A stretch of DNA of 46,596 nucleotides from an uncultured Bacteroidales bacterium (GTDB taxonomy: Bacteria; Bacteroidota; Bacteroidia; Bacteroidales; FEN-979). Location: NCBI GenBank assembly GCA_903903985.1, contig CAIVAT010000192.1, positions 1-46,596 of the forward strand, written 5' to 3'. Shown here one piece after another: positions 44,698 to 46,596 of the stretch. Both the position numbers and the translations under genes were made by a program. How positions within the stretch are numbered: the first letter of the stretch is position 1; each line of letters starts with the position of its first letter. The notes beneath the pieces are model-generated. The model was not told the origin of the DNA. It made no database searches and worked only from the letters and a program-made list of their open reading frames with translations.

Positions 44698-44705
44698 CAA
44701 AGTTA
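44698..44705 (-). promoter_or_regulatory. Putative -7 element of cysS
   Basis: TAACTTTG on the minus strand (44705 to 44698), ending 19 bases before the cysS ATG. A TTTC lies at about the right distance upstream as a weak -33. Confidence 0.45.
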
Positions 44706-44745
44706 GAAAAAAATGAAATGTATGAAAATCGCCCGGGATGTCGCA

Positions 44746-44762
44746 GCGGGTTCTGAACCCGC
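44746..44762. repeat. GCGGGTTC-t-GAACCCGC palindrome
   Basis: A perfect 8-base inverted repeat with one central base, in the spacer between mutY and cysS on the minus strand. It could be an mRNA hairpin or the core of another repeat family. Confidence 0.7.
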
Positions 44763-44808
44763 CCAGGCTGCTCCATCTGAAAACTGCTCCTTAAGATACA
44801 ACAAATGA

Positions 44809-45873
44809 TCAATACGTCGTTTTAAGAATAGTCCTGGAAAGATAGCGCTCGATGAGCTTCGGGACCGGATATTCAGAAATTTCCCCAAGGGGAACAAGGG
44901 TGTATGGCAGGTCGGTTTTTTTCTCGAAATGGAACCGGTAGAACCGGGCATGAATTTTTTGGTGGGTAAGCAAATGGATGTACTGGCCTGAAACATCCAG
45001 GAATTTGGGCACGACGGGATTTATCAATGCATGGAATTCATGCTCAGGAACCTGGTTTTCATTTTTTTTTAATGGTCTTTCCAGGCTTGGAAAGTCATAT
45101 AAATTTTCCCAAATGTCTTTTCCTGTCCTTTTGTTCAGGAATATAAATTCTTTTCCCTGGTCACTGACGGTCATGACAAGGTAGTGGATGTAGCGATTTT
45201 GCACCGGGGCTTTTGTATTTCGTGCAGGAATTTTATCTGTTGTCTTGTTTTTAAAGGCAATGCATGATTTAACGAAAACACATTGGAAACATTTCGGGTT
45301 GGCCGGTGTACAGACTGTGGCGCCAATCTCCATCATGGCCTGGTTAAAATCACCCGGATTCCCCCGATCGATCCGGTCAAGAAGGAGGCCATGGATTTTT
45401 CTCTTTGTCTCCGGATGATCAATGGAATCAGTGATCCCGAAGTGCCTTGAAAAAAAACGTAAAACATTGCCATCCACAACCGGATAAGGCAACCCAAAAC
45501 AGATGGAAGCAATTGCAGCCGCAGTGTAATCGCCGATGCCTTTGAGTTTCACAAGGTCGGCGTAGGAACCGGGAAAAACACCATCATGATCATTGGCGAT
45601 CGTGCGTGCCGTTGACAACAAATTCCTTGCCCTGGAATAATAACCGAGTCCCTGCCAGAGTTTTAATACACTGTGTTCATCAGCTGCTGCAAGATGTTTT
45701 ACCGTTGGGTAGGCAGCAACAAATTTTTCATAATATGGCGTTCCTTGCTCCACGCGGGTTTGCTGTAAAATAATTTCAGAAAGCCAGATCAGATATGGAT
45801 CTTTCGTGCCACGGAATGGAAGCTCCCGCTTGTTATCCGAATACCATGAAAGTAATTTGGCGGTGAAATTCAT
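44809..45873 (-). CDS. mutY: A/G-specific adenine glycosylase MutY
   Basis: Removes adenine mispaired with 8-oxoguanine. I start it at the ATG at 45873 (354 aa); the longer reading begins at a TTG. The catalytic Glu lies in LSEIILQQTRVEQ. The helix-hairpin-helix motif is LKGIGDYTAAAIAS, followed by the catalytic Asp in PVVDGNVLRFF. The iron-sulfur cluster is C-x6-C-x2-C-x5-C in TVCTPANPKCFQCVFVKSC. A NUDIX-like C-terminal domain from about 230 recognises 8-oxoG. It is upstream of cysS on the same strand, separated by a 130-base spacer. Confidence 0.95.
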   Translation of the reverse strand: MNFTAKLLSWYSDNKRELPFRGTKDPYLIWLSEIILQQTRVEQGTPYYEKFVAAYPTVKHLAAADEHSVLKLWQGLGYYSRARNLLSTARTIANDHDGVFPGSYADLVKLKGIGDYTAAAIASICFGLPYPVVDGNVLRFFSRHFGITDSIDHPETKRKIHGLLLDRIDRGNPGDFNQAMMEIGATVCTPANPKCFQCVFVKSCIAFKNKTTDKIPARNTKAPVQNRYIHYLVMTVSDQGKEFIFLNKRTGKDIWENLYDFPSLERPLKKNENQVPEHEFHALINPVVPKFLDVSGQYIHLLTHQKIHARFYRFHFEKKTDLPYTLVPLGEISEYPVPKLIERYLSRTILKTTY

Positions 45874-45894
45874 AACCGAAGATGGATCAAGCGG

Positions 45895-45902
45895 CAAAGT
45901 TA
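45895..45902 (-). promoter_or_regulatory. Putative -7 element of mutY
   Basis: TAACTTTG on the minus strand (45902 to 45895), 21 bases before the ATG at 45873. It overlaps the extra codons of the longer mutY reading, which supports the shorter start. Confidence 0.5.
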
Positions 45903-45972
45903 CAGGGAATTATCCAGCAGGATGATATGAATGGATATCCAAAAGAAGAACCACTGCTAAATTTTAACCCGG

Positions 45973-46001
45973 CCCTTGGAGGGTCACGGACCCTCCAAGG
46001 G
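45973..46001. repeat. Perfect 13-base inverted repeat hairpin
   Basis: CCCTTGGAGGGTC, a three-base loop ACG, then GACCCTCCAAGGG. It lies in the 299-base spacer between the divergent mutY and HU genes. With no gene ending there it is not a normal terminator and looks like a mobile or repeat-family palindrome. Confidence 0.85.
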
Positions 46002-46097
46002 TTAACCAGCCACATTGCACTTTGTCTTTTGCACTTTATTTACCCCGCCCTTCCCGAATTAAATTTTAATATATTTCATTGTGTTTCAAAAAAAGTA

Positions 46098-46105
46098 TAT
46101 CTTTG
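46098..46105 (+). promoter_or_regulatory. Putative -7 element of the HU gene
   Basis: TATCTTTG, followed by C, with TTTC 20 bases upstream (46074-46077). It lies 67 bases before the HU ATG, giving a longer leader than most genes here. Confidence 0.5.
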
Positions 46106-46172
46106 CAGCCCGTTTTATAAGCATAAAAGACATTCATTAACAACAATATATAACTATTAACACCCATTAAAC

Positions 46173-46463
46173 ATGACAAAAGCAGAAATTGTAGCAGAAA
46201 TTGCTAATAAGACTGGCATTGAGAAAGTTGCCGTTCAGGCCACCGTTGAAGCTTTCATGGACTCCATAAAAAATTCCATGACCACAGGTCAAAACGTTTA
46301 CCTCAGAGGTTTCGGAAGTTTTATTATCAAGAAAAGAGCTGAAAAGACAGGGAGAAACATTTCAAGAAACACAACACTTATCATTCCCGCCCACAACATC
46401 CCTTCCTTCAAGCCGGCGAAAACCTTTGTAAATAAAGTGAAATCACACGTAAAAGTGAAGTAA
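46173..46463 (+). CDS. hup: HU-family DNA-binding protein
   Basis: A 96-aa nucleoid protein that bends DNA as a dimer. Two N-terminal helices (MTKAEIVAEIANKTG onward) are followed by GFGSFIIKKRAEKTGRN, the HU beta-arm start, and the arm tip with an IPAHNIPSFKP segment where P and K contact DNA. The length and sequence are typical of Bacteroidota HU. The leader of about 60 bases is AT-rich. It is followed by the tiny COX24-like gene. Confidence 0.96.
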   Translation: MTKAEIVAEIANKTGIEKVAVQATVEAFMDSIKNSMTTGQNVYLRGFGSFIIKKRAEKTGRNISRNTTLIIPAHNIPSFKPAKTFVNKVKSHVKVK

Positions 46464-46485
46464 TTAACTTCTAAGCTGATTTATT

Positions 46486-46575
46486 ATGCCAAGTGGTAAG
46501 AAAAGAAAGAGACATAAGATGGCAACGCACAAGCGGAAAAAACGCTTGCGTAAGAACAGACATAAGAAGAAATAG
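46486..46575 (+). CDS. 29-aa AURKAIP1/COX24-domain protein, likely ribosome-associated
   Basis: The short reading frame from ATG 46486 to TAG 46575 encodes 29 residues. It begins MPSGKKRKRHKMATHKRKK, and nearly every other residue is Lys, Arg or His. It matches the COX24/AURKAIP1 domain annotated in Bacteroidota and related to mitochondrial ribosomal protein mS38. Such a small basic protein is expected to sit in rRNA. It lies 22 bases after HU and is probably co-transcribed with it. Confidence 0.82.
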   Translation: MPSGKKRKRHKMATHKRKKRLRKNRHKKK

Positions 46576-46596
46576 CCTTCCTGCTGCTGCAATTCC

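Noticed and set aside
43923..44756. Plus-strand open frame of 277 codons opposite cysS
   Set aside because: It is antisense to the conserved synthetase core and has no signal or motif. It is a shadow frame.
1..46596. tRNA, rRNA or riboswitch genes
   Set aside because: I saw no cloverleaf, rRNA core or known riboswitch motif in the short spacers. A covariance search was not possible, so a weak RNA could be missed.

Overview
This 46.6 kb window comes from a chromosome of the phylum Bacteroidota, most likely a Bacteroidales-type organism. The evidence is: promoter elements of the TAnnTTTG type in front of many genes; type IX secretion (T9SS) genes and C-terminal sorting domains (a PorZ-like protein and a secreted peptidylarginine-deiminase-like protein); Bacteroidota-style Wza/Wzc genes; FISUMP and WG-repeat surface proteins; and a 29-residue COX24/AURKAIP1-like gene beside HU. 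I see no rRNA, tRNA, CRISPR array, transposase or prophage. No gene-free stretch exceeds 300 bases; the two longest (34593-34888 and 45874-46172) are described below.

Layout. 23-2208 (-): a GT2 glycosyltransferase and a flippase-like membrane protein, divergent from ruvC (+). 2864-6370 (-): an arginase-fold protein with altered metal ligands, then topA. topA diverges from miaB across a 41-bp dyad that carries both -7 boxes. 6490-18073 (+): miaB, wza, wzc (with a Gly-Tyr tail), cysD, cysN, porZ, recO, lysS. 18154-20196 (-): a secreted PPAD-type deiminase with a T9SS tail, divergent from a CDF cation transporter. 21188-22990: mltD with three LysM domains. 23077-32382 (+): a TetR-led exporter operon (TolC, HlyD lipoprotein, DUF2147, two ABC ATPases, a four-helix membrane protein, two ABC-2 permeases and an MltF-like lytic transglycosylase). 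32406-34592 (-): a FISUMP surface protein. 34889-36520 (+): SPFH, ribbon-helix-helix and DUF1648 genes. 36599-37879: tyrS. 37923-39095 (-): a ten-repeat WG protein. 39221-41413: small Cys-rich, membrane and flavodoxin genes. 41452-45873 (-): M2-type metallopeptidase lipoprotein, cysS, mutY. 46173-46575 (+): HU and the tiny COX24-like gene.

How the genes work together. Much of the window concerns the cell envelope: polysaccharide export (Wza/Wzc), sulfate activation in the same transcription unit (CysD/CysN), LPS-linked T9SS surface attachment (PorZ), a T9SS cargo enzyme (PPAD-like), peptidoglycan lytic enzymes (MltD, MltF) and a tripartite exporter. The rest is housekeeping: DNA repair, tRNA synthetases, tRNA modification, topoisomerase and nucleoid protein.

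A second theme is short palindromic or direct repeats in the spacers, of at least six sequence types. Four of them supply the stop codon of the gene before them, and one is read in frame inside cysS. The most notable single gene is the PPAD homologue, which retains every catalytic and substrate-arginine residue I can line up with the Porphyromonas enzyme.
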